A stretch of DNA of 64,000 bases from Curtobacterium pusillum. GTDB lineage: Bacteria; Actinomycetota; Actinomycetes; Actinomycetales; Microbacteriaceae. The stretch lies in assembly GCA_002025645.1 (NCBI GenBank), contig CP018783.1, positions 496,001 through 560,000 of the forward strand, given 5' to 3'. Shown here piece after piece: positions 25,665 to 34,887 of this stretch (positions are counted from its first letter, which is position 1; every line of letters starts with the position of its first letter). The notes under the pieces are model-generated. The model did no database searches. It had not been told where the DNA came from and was given only the letters and a program-made list of their open reading frames with translations. Both the position numbers and the translations under genes were made by a program.

Positions 25665-27262
25665 TGACGGTCTCCATCGCCGCCAGCGGCGACGCGGCGC
25701 GGGCCATCGACACGGTGGTCCCGCGCCTCGTCGCCGACCTGGTGGCCTCGGGCATCACCGCCCAGGACCCGGAACTCTGGGGTCCTGACGCCGAGGCCGA
25801 GGCGTCGAAGCGCCTCGGCTGGGTGGAGGCCGTCTCGGTCTCCCGCCCGCTCGTCGCCGAGGTCGTCGCCCTGCGCGAGTCGCTCCACGCCGACGGGGTC
25901 GACCACGTCGTCCTCGCCGGCATGGGCGGCTCGTCGCTCGCACCAGAGGTCATCACCCGCACCGCCGGCGTCCCGCTGACCGTGCTCGACTCGACCGACC
26001 CGGCGCAGGTCCGTGCCGCGCTCGCACACCAGCTCGACCGCACCGTGCTCGTCGTGTCCTCGAAGTCGGGTTCGACCCTCGAGACCGACTCGCAGCGCCG
26101 TGCGTACGAGCAGGCCTTCCGCGACGCCGGCATCGACCCGGCCCAGCGCATCGTCGTCGTCACCGACCCGGGCTCCCCGCTCGAGGCCGAGGCGACCGAC
26201 GCCGGCTACCGGGTCTTCACTGCCGACCCGAACGTCGGCGGCCGCTACTCCGCACTGACCGCCTTCGGCCTCGTGCCGTCCGGTCTGGCCGGTGCGGACA
26301 TCGAGGAGCTCCTCGACGAGGCCGACGCAATCTCCGCACTGCTGTCGGTCGACATCGACGAGAACCCGGGCCTCGTGCTCGGCGCCGTCCTCGGTGGCAC
26401 CGACCCGCTGCGCGACAAGATCGCGATCGTCCCGGACGGCACGCACATCGTCGGGTTCGGCGACTGGGTGGAGCAGCTGATCGCCGAGTCCACGGGCAAG
26501 AGCGGCCGCGGCCTGCTCCCCGTCGTGCTCGGCGTCGACTCCCCCGAGGTCACCGCGGGCCTGCCCGACGTGCAGGTCATCCGCCTCGTCGGATCCCGTG
26601 ACGACGAGCGGCACGTCGCCGAGGGCGAGGTCGAGATCACCGGCACGCTCGGTGGCCAGCTCCTCGTCTGGGAGTACGCCGTCGCGGTCGCCGGGCGTCT
26701 GCTCGGCATCGACCCGTTCGACCAGCCCGACGTCGAGGCCGCCAAGGTCGCGGCCCGCGCGCTGCTCGACGACCGCCCTGCGCCGACCGAGCCCGCGTTC
26801 ACCGAGGGCGGCATCGCCGTCCGCGCAACGCCGGACCTGACGGTCGGGACGACCCTCGCCGACGCCGTGACGAGCCTCCTGGCCCGGATCGACGGCACCG
26901 GCTACCTGGCCGTGCAGGCCTACGTGGACCGCACCGCGAACCGCGACCTCGAGTCGCTGCGCGACGCCCTGGCGGCGCGCACCGGCCGCCTGGTCACGTT
27001 CGGCTACGGCCCGCGCTTCCTGCACTCGACCGGCCAGTACCACAAGGGCGGCCCGGCGAACGGCGTCTTCCTGCAGATCGTGGCCGCCGAGACGGACGAC
27101 CTGGCGATCCCCGGTCGGCCGTTCACGTTCGGCCAGCTCATCCAGGCCCAGGCCTCCGGCGACGCGAGTGTCCTCGCGCAGCACGGCCGCCCGGTCCTGA
27201 CCCTCACGACGACGGACGTCGCCGCTGCCACAGCAGCACTGGCATCCGCCGTCTCCCTCTGA
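25664..27262 (+). CDS. pgi: glucose-6-phosphate isomerase
   Basis: 532 residues; interconverts glucose-6- and fructose-6-phosphate. SIS-type folds are seen as VLAGMGGSSLAPEV near residue 83 and VVSSKSGSTLET near 130, then HSTGQYHKGGPANGVF near 455 with the conserved His/Lys region. This is the divergent Pgi found in Tal-Pgi fusions, not the E. coli type. The GTG start (TAGTG overlap with tal) implies coupled translation and near-equal amounts of Tal and Pgi. 23 bp separate it from zwf. Confidence 0.92.
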   Translation: MTVSIAASGDAARAIDTVVPRLVADLVASGITAQDPELWGPDAEAEASKRLGWVEAVSVSRPLVAEVVALRESLHADGVDHVVLAGMGGSSLAPEVITRTAGVPLTVLDSTDPAQVRAALAHQLDRTVLVVSSKSGSTLETDSQRRAYEQAFRDAGIDPAQRIVVVTDPGSPLEAEATDAGYRVFTADPNVGGRYSALTAFGLVPSGLAGADIEELLDEADAISALLSVDIDENPGLVLGAVLGGTDPLRDKIAIVPDGTHIVGFGDWVEQLIAESTGKSGRGLLPVVLGVDSPEVTAGLPDVQVIRLVGSRDDERHVAEGEVEITGTLGGQLLVWEYAVAVAGRLLGIDPFDQPDVEAAKVAARALLDDRPAPTEPAFTEGGIAVRATPDLTVGTTLADAVTSLLARIDGTGYLAVQAYVDRTANRDLESLRDALAARTGRLVTFGYGPRFLHSTGQYHKGGPANGVFLQIVAAETDDLAIPGRPFTFGQLIQAQASGDASVLAQHGRPVLTLTTTDVAAATAALASAVSL

Positions 27263-27285
27263 CTCTCGAAGGAGTTCACCGACTC

Positions 27286-28824
27286 ATGTCACCGGTGGCA
27301 ATCACCCCGGAGCACAACCCGCTCCGGCTGCCGACGGATCGTCGACTGAACCGGATCGCGGGACCCAGCACCCTCATCATCTTCGGCGTGACGGGCGACC
27401 TGTCCCGCAAGAAGCTGATGCCCGCGGTCTACGACCTGGCGAACCGAGGGCTCCTGCCCCCGGGGTTCGCCCTCGTCGGGTTCGCTCGGCGTGACTGGGA
27501 GGACCAAGACTTCTCCCAGCTCGTCCACGACGCGGTCAAGGAGCACTCGCGCACCCCGTTCGACGAGGACGTCTGGCGTCAGCTCGAACAGGGCATCCGC
27601 TTCGTCCAGGGGTCGTTCGACGACCCGGAGGCGTTCCGCGAGCTCAAGCGCACCGTCGACACGCTGGACGCGGAGCGCGGGACGCTCGGCAACCACGCGT
27701 TCTACCTGTCCATCCCGCCGAAGATGTTCCCGGTCGTCACCGAGCAGCTCAAGCTGTCCGGGCTGACCGAGAAGCAGGACGGGTCGTGGAGCCGTGTGGT
27801 CGTCGAGAAGCCGTTCGGCTCCGACCTCCGCACCGCGCGCGAGCTGAACGCGATCGTGGAGAGCGTCTTCGCTCCCGACGACGTGTTCCGCATCGACCAC
27901 TACCTCGGCAAGGAGACCGTCCAGAACCTGCTGACGCTGCGGTTCGCGAACCAGATGTACGAACCCATCTGGAACTCGAACTACGTGGACCACGTGCAGA
28001 TCACGATGGCCGAGGACATCGGCGTCGCCGGACGTGCCGCGTACTACGACGGCATCGGTGCGGCGCGCGACGTCATCCAGAACCACCTGCTGCAGCTCCT
28101 CGCGCTCACCGCGATGGAGGAACCCGTCTCGTTCAAGGCCGCGGACCTCCGCGCCGAGAAGGAGAAGGTGCTCTCCGCGGTGCGGCTGCCCGAGGACCTG
28201 TCGACCTCCACGGCCCGCGGGCAGTACGCCGGCGGCTGGCAGGGCGGCGAGAAGGTGCTCGGCTTCCTCGAGGAAGCCGGCATGGACCCCGAGTCCGGCA
28301 CCGAGACCTACGCCGCGATCAAGCTCGACATCGCGACCCGTCGCTGGCAGGGCGTCCCGTTCTACCTCCGCGCCGGCAAGCGTCTCGGTCGCCGCGTGAC
28401 CGAGATCGCGATCGTGTTCAAGCGCGTCCCCGAGGACGTCTACGGCAACTCGCAGTCGCCGCTCGGTCAGAACGCGCTCGTCATCCGCGTGCAGCCGGAC
28501 GAGGGCGTCACGCTCCGTTTCGGCTCGAAGGTCCCCGGCGTCGGCACCCAGGTGCGCGACGTGACGATGGACTTCGGCTACGGGCACGCGTTCACCGAGG
28601 CCTCGCCCGAGGCGTACGAGCGACTCATCCTCGACGTGCTCCTCGGCGACCCGCCCCTGTTCCCCCGTCACCAAGAGGTGGAACTGTCGTGGAAGATCCT
28701 CGACCCGATCGAGGAGTTCTGGGCCACGCAGGGCCAGCCCGAGCAGTACCGTCCCGGCACGTGGGGTCCGGCGTCCGCCGACGCCCTGCTCGCCCGCGAC
28801 GGCCGGACCTGGAGGCGTCCATGA
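27286..28824 (+). CDS. zwf: glucose-6-phosphate dehydrogenase
   Basis: 512 residues; oxidises glucose-6-phosphate with NADP in the first oxidative pentose-phosphate step. The nucleotide motif IIFGVTGDLSRKKLMPA is near residue 31 and the active-site signature RIDHYLGKETVQN near 203. The Shine-Dalgarno AAGGAG lies 11 nt before the ATG. Its TGA overlaps the opcA ATG by 4 nt, fitting the known dependence of actinobacterial Zwf on OpcA. Confidence 0.96.
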   Translation: MSPVAITPEHNPLRLPTDRRLNRIAGPSTLIIFGVTGDLSRKKLMPAVYDLANRGLLPPGFALVGFARRDWEDQDFSQLVHDAVKEHSRTPFDEDVWRQLEQGIRFVQGSFDDPEAFRELKRTVDTLDAERGTLGNHAFYLSIPPKMFPVVTEQLKLSGLTEKQDGSWSRVVVEKPFGSDLRTARELNAIVESVFAPDDVFRIDHYLGKETVQNLLTLRFANQMYEPIWNSNYVDHVQITMAEDIGVAGRAAYYDGIGAARDVIQNHLLQLLALTAMEEPVSFKAADLRAEKEKVLSAVRLPEDLSTSTARGQYAGGWQGGEKVLGFLEEAGMDPESGTETYAAIKLDIATRRWQGVPFYLRAGKRLGRRVTEIAIVFKRVPEDVYGNSQSPLGQNALVIRVQPDEGVTLRFGSKVPGVGTQVRDVTMDFGYGHAFTEASPEAYERLILDVLLGDPPLFPRHQEVELSWKILDPIEEFWATQGQPEQYRPGTWGPASADALLARDGRTWRRP

Positions 28825-29765
28825 AGATCGACCTGCCGAACACCACGGTCTCGAAGATACAGAAGAAGCTCGTCCACATCCGCGAGGAGGGCGGCGCCGT
28901 CGCCCTCGGTCGTGTCCTGACCCTCATCATCTCGACGGCCCTCGGCCACGAGGAAGAGGCGATCGAGGCCGCGAACGAGGCCTCGCGCGAGCACCCGATG
29001 CGCGTCATCATCGTGTCGAAGAACGACGGCGACACGAAGTCGCCTGGTCGCCTCGACGCGCAGATCCGCGTCGGCAGCGACGCGGGTGCGAGTGAGGTCA
29101 TCGTCCTCCGCGCCTACGGCGAGACCGCGACCGACGAAGAGAGCCTGGTCACGGGCCTCCTGCTGCCGGACGCCCCCGTCGTGGCCTGGTGGCCGCAGAC
29201 CGCTCCGGAGCGGCCGTCGGCCTCGGCACTGGGCCGCATCGCCCAGCGCCGGATCACCGACGCGGCCGCACAGAAGGACCCGAACGGTGCGATCGAGGCC
29301 CTCGGCGCCTCGTACGTCCCGGGCGACACGGACTTCGCGTGGACCCGGCTCACCCTCTGGCGGAACCAGCTCGCCGCGGCGCTCGACCAGCCGCCGTACG
29401 AGCCGATCACCGCCGTCGAGGTCTCCGGCGCGTACGACAGCCCGTCGACGATCCTCCTCGCCGCGTGGCTGCAGCTGCAGCTCGAGGTGCCGGTGGCCGT
29501 CGTCACGTCGCCCCGTGCGACCGGGTCGAGCGGCATCCACGGCGTGAAGCTCGTGCGCGAGTCCGGCACCATCGAGCTCGAGCGGTCCCTGGTGGACGTC
29601 GCGACGCTCTCGATGCCCGGACAGCCGACGCACGACCTGTCGCTGCCGCGCCGCAACCTGCGCGACTGCCTGGCCGAGGAACTCCGTAGACTCGACCCGG
29701 ACGTCCTCTTCGGAGACGTCGTCAAGCACGGGGTCCCCCAGCTGCGCGAGTCCATCGCCGGCTGA
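28821..29765 (+). CDS. opcA: glucose-6-phosphate dehydrogenase assembly protein OpcA
   Basis: A 314-residue partner of Zwf that promotes its active, redox-sensitive oligomer in cyanobacteria and actinobacteria. Typical features are an N-terminal stretch HPMRVIIVSKNDGDTKSPGRLDAQIRVG and the central LLLPDAPVVAWWPQTAP. No catalytic motif is expected. The 4-nt overlap with zwf gives coupled translation. A strong hairpin after the stop separates it from pgl. Confidence 0.93.
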   Translation: MKIDLPNTTVSKIQKKLVHIREEGGAVALGRVLTLIISTALGHEEEAIEAANEASREHPMRVIIVSKNDGDTKSPGRLDAQIRVGSDAGASEVIVLRAYGETATDEESLVTGLLLPDAPVVAWWPQTAPERPSASALGRIAQRRITDAAAQKDPNGAIEALGASYVPGDTDFAWTRLTLWRNQLAAALDQPPYEPITAVEVSGAYDSPSTILLAAWLQLQLEVPVAVVTSPRATGSSGIHGVKLVRESGTIELERSLVDVATLSMPGQPTHDLSLPRRNLRDCLAEELRRLDPDVLFGDVVKHGVPQLRESIAG

Positions 29766-29777
29766 GCAAGCCCCACA

Positions 29778-29813
29778 CGGCCGGGCCCCCTGCATCCGCA
29801 CGGGGCCCGGTCG
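29778..29813 (+). terminator. hairpin between opcA and pgl
   Basis: CCGGGCCCC pairs with GGGGCCCGG, extended outward by three pairs and inward by TGC/GCA, closing an ATCC loop. It is 13 nt after the opcA stop and could terminate partially before pgl. Confidence 0.55.
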
Positions 29814-29863
29814 GACCGAAGGCGGTCGTACGACCGGTCGACCGCCACGAACACGGGAGTCAC

Positions 29864-30634
29864 GTGACCAACGAACGGCGGGTGCTGGTGCACCCGGACA
29901 AGCAGGCCCTCGGCGCTTCGGTCGCCGCACGCTTCATCACGAAGATCATCGACGTGCTCGACGAGCAGGAGCGCGCGGACATCGCCATCAGTGGTGGCTC
30001 CGTGTCGTCCCTCGTCCTCGCCGCGATCGGCCAGTCGCCGGCGCGCGAGAGCGTCGACTGGTCGAAGGTGCACGTGTGGTGGGTCGACGAGCGCTGGGTG
30101 CCCGCGGGCGACGCCGATCGCAACATCACCGGCACGCAGACGGACTTCTTCGACCACGTCGACATCCCCGAGTCGAACATCCACCCGATCGCCGCGTCGG
30201 ACGAGGGCATCTCGATCGAGGACGCCGCAACCCGCTACGAGCAGGAGCTGCACGCCGCCGCACCGGACGACGCCATCGCACCCCGGTTCGACATCACGCT
30301 CCTCGGCGTCGGTCCGGACGGTCACACCGCCTCGCTCTTCCCGGAGTTCCCGCAGCTGTCCGTCACCGACCGCGTGGTCCTCTCGGTCGACGACTCCCCC
30401 AAGCCGCCGCCGCAGCGCCTGACGCTCACGTACCCGGCGATCAACGCCTCGCAGCGCGTCTGGGTCATCCTGTCCGGCGCCGAGAAGGCCTCGGTCCTCG
30501 GGCTCGCCCTCGCCGGTGCCTCCGTGGACGAGGTCCCCGTCGGTGGCGTCCAGGGCCGCAAGCGCACGGTGTTCTTCGTGGACCAGGACGCCGCGCGCGA
30601 CGTCCCCGAGAACCTGATCGCGTCGACGTACTAG
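29864..30634 (+). CDS. pgl: 6-phosphogluconolactonase
   Basis: 256 residues of the NagB/DevB type; hydrolyses 6-phosphogluconolactone made by Zwf. ISGGSVSSLVLAAI near residue 43, VHVWWVDERWVP near 69 and LLGVGPDGHTASLFP near 146 are diagnostic. The GTG start follows GGGAG by 4 nt. It ends the oxidative pentose-phosphate cluster; the next enzyme, 6-phosphogluconate dehydrogenase (gnd), is not in this window. Confidence 0.94.
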   Translation: MTNERRVLVHPDKQALGASVAARFITKIIDVLDEQERADIAISGGSVSSLVLAAIGQSPARESVDWSKVHVWWVDERWVPAGDADRNITGTQTDFFDHVDIPESNIHPIAASDEGISIEDAATRYEQELHAAAPDDAIAPRFDITLLGVGPDGHTASLFPEFPQLSVTDRVVLSVDDSPKPPPQRLTLTYPAINASQRVWVILSGAEKASVLGLALAGASVDEVPVGGVQGRKRTVFFVDQDAARDVPENLIASTY

Positions 30635-30647
30635 ACGCGACCTCCTG

Positions 30648-30693
30648 ACGGACGGGAGGCGCGGTGCCAGCTGGCACCGCGCCTCCCGTCCGT
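30648..30693. repeat. perfect 46-bp palindrome (GGAGGCGCGG family)
   Basis: Left arm ACGGACGGGAGGCGCGGTGC; the whole 46 bp is self-complementary around CCAGCTGG. It begins 14 bp after the pgl stop, in the convergent pgl/rbpA gap. Confidence 0.8.
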
Positions 30694-30727
30694 TCGTAGT
30701 CCCGTCCCGGGCCTTCCGGCCCGCAGC

Positions 30728-30813
30728 CGACGTCGCAGAACGTGTCGCTCAGGGCGCCCCGAGGCGACCAGTCTTGCGACCTCGGCGGAGCGCACGCGGC
30801 ATGTCGTGCGACC
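30728..30813 (-). repeat. 86-bp intergenic element B, copy 2 (inverted)
   Basis: Reverse-strand homologue of 15135-15220 with identical length and an identical first 19 bases (GGTCGCACGACATGCCGCG). Read in its own direction it is followed by the palindrome at 30648-30693, the same order as at 15 kb. Confidence 0.55.
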
Positions 30814-30842
30814 CATGCCCCGCGCCCCCGCGCGACACAACG

Positions 30843-30880
30843 ACGAAGGCCCCCGCACCTGACGGTGCGGGGGCCTTCGT
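30843..30880. terminator. bidirectional hairpin terminator at the rbpA 3' end
   Basis: A perfect 17-bp stem (ACGAAGGCCCCCGCACC and its complement) with a TGAC loop, 9 nt after the rbpA stop. It can act on both converging transcripts. Confidence 0.7.
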
Positions 30881-30889
30881 ACGACGTTG

Positions 30890-31255
30890 CTAGTCCTTCT
30901 TCGCGGTACCGCGACGCTCGCGCAGCTGCTGCAGCGCGTCCTCGAGGAGCTGCGCTGCCTCTTCCTCGGTGCGGCGCTCCTTCACGTACGCGAGGTGCGT
31001 CTTGTACGGCTCCGTCTTGGAGACCACGGGCGGGTTCTCCTTGTCGCGGCCGGCCGGGAGCCCGGTCGACGGCGAGTCCACCGTCTCGGGGATCTCCTCG
31101 TCGGGGAGACCGGCGGCGAAGTACCGCACGACCTCGTTGCCGAGGGCGTCCCAGTACGAGATCGCCACACGCTCGGCCTGGACCCCGCGGTCCTGTTCCC
31201 CCATCGGGCCCGCGCCGACGCGAGACCCTCGGATTGCACTGCCTCCGCTTGCCAT
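30890..31255 (-). CDS. rbpA: RNA polymerase-binding protein RbpA
   Basis: A 121-residue actinobacterial transcription factor that binds the primary sigma factor and RNA polymerase and stabilises the open complex. Recognised by GSRVGAGPMGEQDRG, ISYWDALGNEVVRYFAAG and the C-terminal sigma-interacting KTHLAYVKERRTEEEAAQLL. It starts 3 nt after the secG stop, so it is probably co-transcribed with secG. GGGGAGC inside the secG end is the ribosome site. Confidence 0.95.
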   Translation of the reverse strand: MASGGSAIRGSRVGAGPMGEQDRGVQAERVAISYWDALGNEVVRYFAAGLPDEEIPETVDSPSTGLPAGRDKENPPVVSKTEPYKTHLAYVKERRTEEEAAQLLEDALQQLRERRGTAKKD

Positions 31256-31258
31256 GGA

Positions 31259-31510
31259 TCAGCTCCCCGCCGTGAACTTGTTGATGAGACCGAGCACGAT
31301 GATGGACACGATCCAGACCAGACCGAGGATCACCGTGATGCGGTTGAGGTTGCGCTCGGCAACGCCGGACGCACCGAGGTTGCTCGTCACGCCGCCGCCG
31401 AACATGTCGGAGAGGCCGCCACCGCGGCCCTTGTGCAGCAGGATGAGGAGCGTGAGCAGGAGGCTCGTGATAGCGAGCAGGACCTGCAGCACGACGGAGA
31501 GAATCGCCAC
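31259..31510 (-). CDS. secG: protein-export membrane protein SecG
   Basis: An 83-residue accessory subunit of the SecYEG translocon with two helices (about residues 3-23 and 58-78) around the conserved loop LLHKGRGGGLSDMFGGG. The GTG start has GAAAGG about 8 nt upstream, and TATACT (31541-31546) is a good -10. It is separated from tpiA by a terminator, so it heads a secG-rbpA unit. Confidence 0.95.
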   Translation of the reverse strand: MAILSVVLQVLLAITSLLLTLLILLHKGRGGGLSDMFGGGVTSNLGASGVAERNLNRITVILGLVWIVSIIVLGLINKFTAGS

Positions 31511-31540
31511 GACGTACCTTTCGTGTCAGTCAGCCATGCG

Positions 31541-31546
31541 AGTATA
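31541..31546 (-). promoter_or_regulatory. -10 box of secG-rbpA
   Basis: TATACT on the minus strand, 30 nt before the GTG start, gives a short leader holding the GAAAGG ribosome site. Confidence 0.5.
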
Positions 31547-31588
31547 CCGGCCCGGCGGACCGGACCAGGCCCGCAGGCCGGGCGTGGC

Positions 31589-31620
31589 TCAGGCCGGCCG
31601 TGCGGACACGGCCGGCCTGA
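31589..31620 (-). terminator. hairpin terminator of gap-pgk-tpiA
   Basis: A perfect 14-bp stem TCAGGCCGGCCGTG with a 4-nt loop, 9 nt after the tpiA stop. It closes the glycolytic operon before secG. Confidence 0.65.
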
Positions 31621-31629
31621 GCGCGGTTG

Positions 31630-32409
31630 TCAGAGTCCGACGTGCTGCCGGAAGCGCGCGATCGCCGCGAACTCTTGCACGTCGAGCGAAGCGCCACCGA
31701 CGAGCGCGCCGTCGATGTCGGGCTCGCGGAGGAAGCCGGCGATGTTGCCGGACTTCACCGAACCGCCGTAGAGCACACGGGTCTCGGCGGCAGCCTCGTC
31801 GCCCCAGGCAGCAGCGATCCCGCGACGCAGTGCGGCGCAGTCTTCCTGGGCCTGCTCGGCGGTCGCGGCCTGGCCGGAACCGATCGCCCACACGGGCTCG
31901 TACGCGACGACGATCTCGGACGGCTTCACGGCGTCGAGGACGACCTTGAGCTGCTCGACCGGCACGACACCGGCGCCGCGCTCCTCGCGCTGCTCGCCCG
32001 TCTCGCCGACGCAGACGACCGGCACGAGTCCGTGCTTGACGGCCGCGGCGGTCTTCGCGGCGACGACCTCGTCGGTCTCACCGTGCAGCGTGCGCCGCTC
32101 GGAGTGGCCCACGATGACGTACTGCGCGTCGAGGGCCGACAGGAACGCACCCGACACGTCGCCCGTGAAGGCACCAGAGTCGTGCTGCGACAGGTCCTGC
32201 GCGCCGAAGCGGATCGGGAGCTTGTCGGCCGAGATGAGCGTCTGCACGCTGCGGAGGTCGGTGAAGGGCGGGAACACCGCGACCTCGACGTCGTCGAAGT
32301 CGTGGCGCGCGTCCTTCAGCGTCCACGCGAGCTTCTGCACGGTGGCGATGGCCTGGAGGTGGTCCAGGTTCATCTTCCAGTTGCCGGCGATGAACGGTGT
32401 ACGGGTCAT
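31630..32409 (-). CDS. tpiA: triosephosphate isomerase
   Basis: A 259-residue TIM barrel interconverting glyceraldehyde-3-phosphate and dihydroxyacetone phosphate. Catalytic Lys in AGNWKMN near residue 12, His in IVGHSERR near 98 and Glu in [12 protein letters not shown] near 170 are all present. ATG 32409 overlaps the pgk TGA by 4 nt and is preferred over a GTG three codons upstream. Last gene of gap-pgk-tpiA. Confidence 0.97.
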   Translation of the reverse strand: MTRTPFIAGNWKMNLDHLQAIATVQKLAWTLKDARHDFDDVEVAVFPPFTDLRSVQTLISADKLPIRFGAQDLSQHDSGAFTGDVSGAFLSALDAQYVIVGHSERRTLHGETDEVVAAKTAAAVKHGLVPVVCVGETGEQREERGAGVVPVEQLKVVLDAVKPSEIVVAYEPVWAIGSGQAATAEQAQEDCAALRRGIAAAWGDEAAAETRVLYGGSVKSGNIAGFLREPDIDGALVGGASLDVQEFAAIARFRQHVGL

Positions 32410-33623
32410 CGGGTCCACCCCAGGGCTTCAAGACCGGGGAGCGACTTGCCCTCGAGGAACTCGAGGCTTGCCCCGCCGCCGGTCGAGATGTGTCCGAACT
32501 GGTCGTCCGAGAACCCGAGGGACCGGACGGCGGCAGCGGAGTCGCCACCGCCGACGACCCCGAGGCCGTCGACCTCGGTGAGCGCCTGCGCGACGGTCTT
32601 CGTGCCGGCGGCGAACGCCGGGAACTCGAACACGCCCATCGGGCCGTTCCAGAACACCGTCTTCGAACCGGACACGGCCGAGGCGAAGCGCGCCGCCGTC
32701 TCCGGGCCGATGTCGAGACCGATGCCGTCGGCGCCGAACGAGGATGACTCGATGGCGTCCGCGGCGACCGTCTCGTGCTGCGCGTCGGCCGCGAACCCGG
32801 AGGCCACGACGACGTCGGTCGGCAGGTCGATGGTCACGCCGAGCTCCTTCGCCCGCGAGAGGTACTCGCGGACGACGTCGAGCTGGTCCGCCTCGAGCAG
32901 CGACTTCGCGACCCCGTGGCCCTGGGCCGCGAGGAACGTGAAGAGCATGCCGCCGCCGATGCACAGGGTGTCCACCTGCGGCAGGAGGTGGTCGATGACG
33001 CCGAGCTTGTCGCTGACCTTCGACCCGCCGAGCACGACCGTGTACGGCCGTTCCGGGTTCGTCGTCAGCCGCTCGAGCACGCCGAGCTCGGTCTCGATGA
33101 GCGACCCCGCTGCACTGGGCAGCGCGGACGCGAGCTCGTAGACCGAAGCCTGCTTGCGGTGCACGACACCGAAGCCGTCGGACACGAAGGCGTCCCCGAG
33201 GGCCGCGATCCGGTCCGCGAAGCCGCTGCGCACGCCGGCGTCCTTCGAGGTCTCCTCCGGGTTGAAGCGGAGGTTCTCGAGCAGCAGGACGTCGCCGTCC
33301 TCGAGGGCCCCGGCGGCCGCGGTCGCCTCGTCGCCGACGGTCTCGCCGACGAACGTGACCTCTTTGCCGAGCAGCTCGGAGAGCCGCTGGCCGACCGGCG
33401 CGAGCGAGAACTCCGGCTTGGGCTCACCGTCGGGGCGGCCCAGGTGGGAGACCACGATGACGCGCGCGCCGGCGGTGATGAGGGTGTTCAGGGTGCCCAG
33501 CGACGCCCGGACACGCCCGTCGTCCGTGATCACGCCGTCCTTGAGCGGGACGTTGAGATCGCAACGGACGACGACGCGCTTGCCGGAGAGGTCGCCGAGG
33601 TCCTCGAGGGTGCGGAGGGCCAT
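32406..33623 (-). CDS. pgk: phosphoglycerate kinase
   Basis: 405 residues; transfers phosphate from 1,3-bisphosphoglycerate to ADP. The N-terminal domain carries [15 protein letters not shown] near residue 15 and HLGRP near 60. The C-terminal nucleotide domain has [11 protein letters not shown] and ends with [10 protein letters not shown] and [15 protein letters not shown]. It follows gap by 3 nt and overlaps tpiA by 4 nt. Confidence 0.97.
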   Translation of the reverse strand: MALRTLEDLGDLSGKRVVVRCDLNVPLKDGVITDDGRVRASLGTLNTLITAGARVIVVSHLGRPDGEPKPEFSLAPVGQRLSELLGKEVTFVGETVGDEATAAAGALEDGDVLLLENLRFNPEETSKDAGVRSGFADRIAALGDAFVSDGFGVVHRKQASVYELASALPSAAGSLIETELGVLERLTTNPERPYTVVLGGSKVSDKLGVIDHLLPQVDTLCIGGGMLFTFLAAQGHGVAKSLLEADQLDVVREYLSRAKELGVTIDLPTDVVVASGFAADAQHETVAADAIESSSFGADGIGLDIGPETAARFASAVSGSKTVFWNGPMGVFEFPAFAAGTKTVAQALTEVDGLGVVGGGDSAAAVRSLGFSDDQFGHISTGGGASLEFLEGKSLPGLEALGWTR

Positions 33624-33626
33624 GTG

Positions 33627-34679
<1,053 letters not shown>

Positions 34680-34709
34680 TCACAGGCCCTTCGGGCCCGC
34701 GTGTGGTGG

Positions 34710-34744
34710 ACGATACGCCCCGTAACGTCGCCGTAACGACCCTA
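34710..34744 (-). promoter_or_regulatory. gap promoter region with an 11-bp-spaced direct repeat
   Basis: On the minus strand CGTTACGG occurs twice (34720-34727 and 34731-34738), one helical turn apart. The pair lies between candidate -10 boxes TAGGGT (34739-34744) and TATCGT (34710-34715) and would cover the -35 of the latter. The arrangement looks like an operator; the regulator is unknown. Confidence 0.4.
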
Positions 34745-34823
34745 GCAGTCGGACACTGCCAGGCCGTGCGGGATGACGGTCCGTCCGGACGGTCGCGAGC
34801 GGCGCCCTGGACGCACCCCAGGA

Positions 34824-34867
34824 ACGGACGGGAGGCGCGGTGCCAGCTGGCACCGCGCCTCCTGTCC
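34824..34867. repeat. 44-bp palindrome (GGAGGCGCGG family) after whiA
   Basis: Arms CGGACGGGAGGCGCGG and CCGCGCCTCCTGTCCG with core TGCCAGCTGGCA. The single non-Watson-Crick position can form G-U in RNA. It begins 21 bp past the whiA stop, between whiA and the gap promoter. Confidence 0.75.
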
Positions 34868-34887
34868 GGTGGTCGGAACGCGACCGA

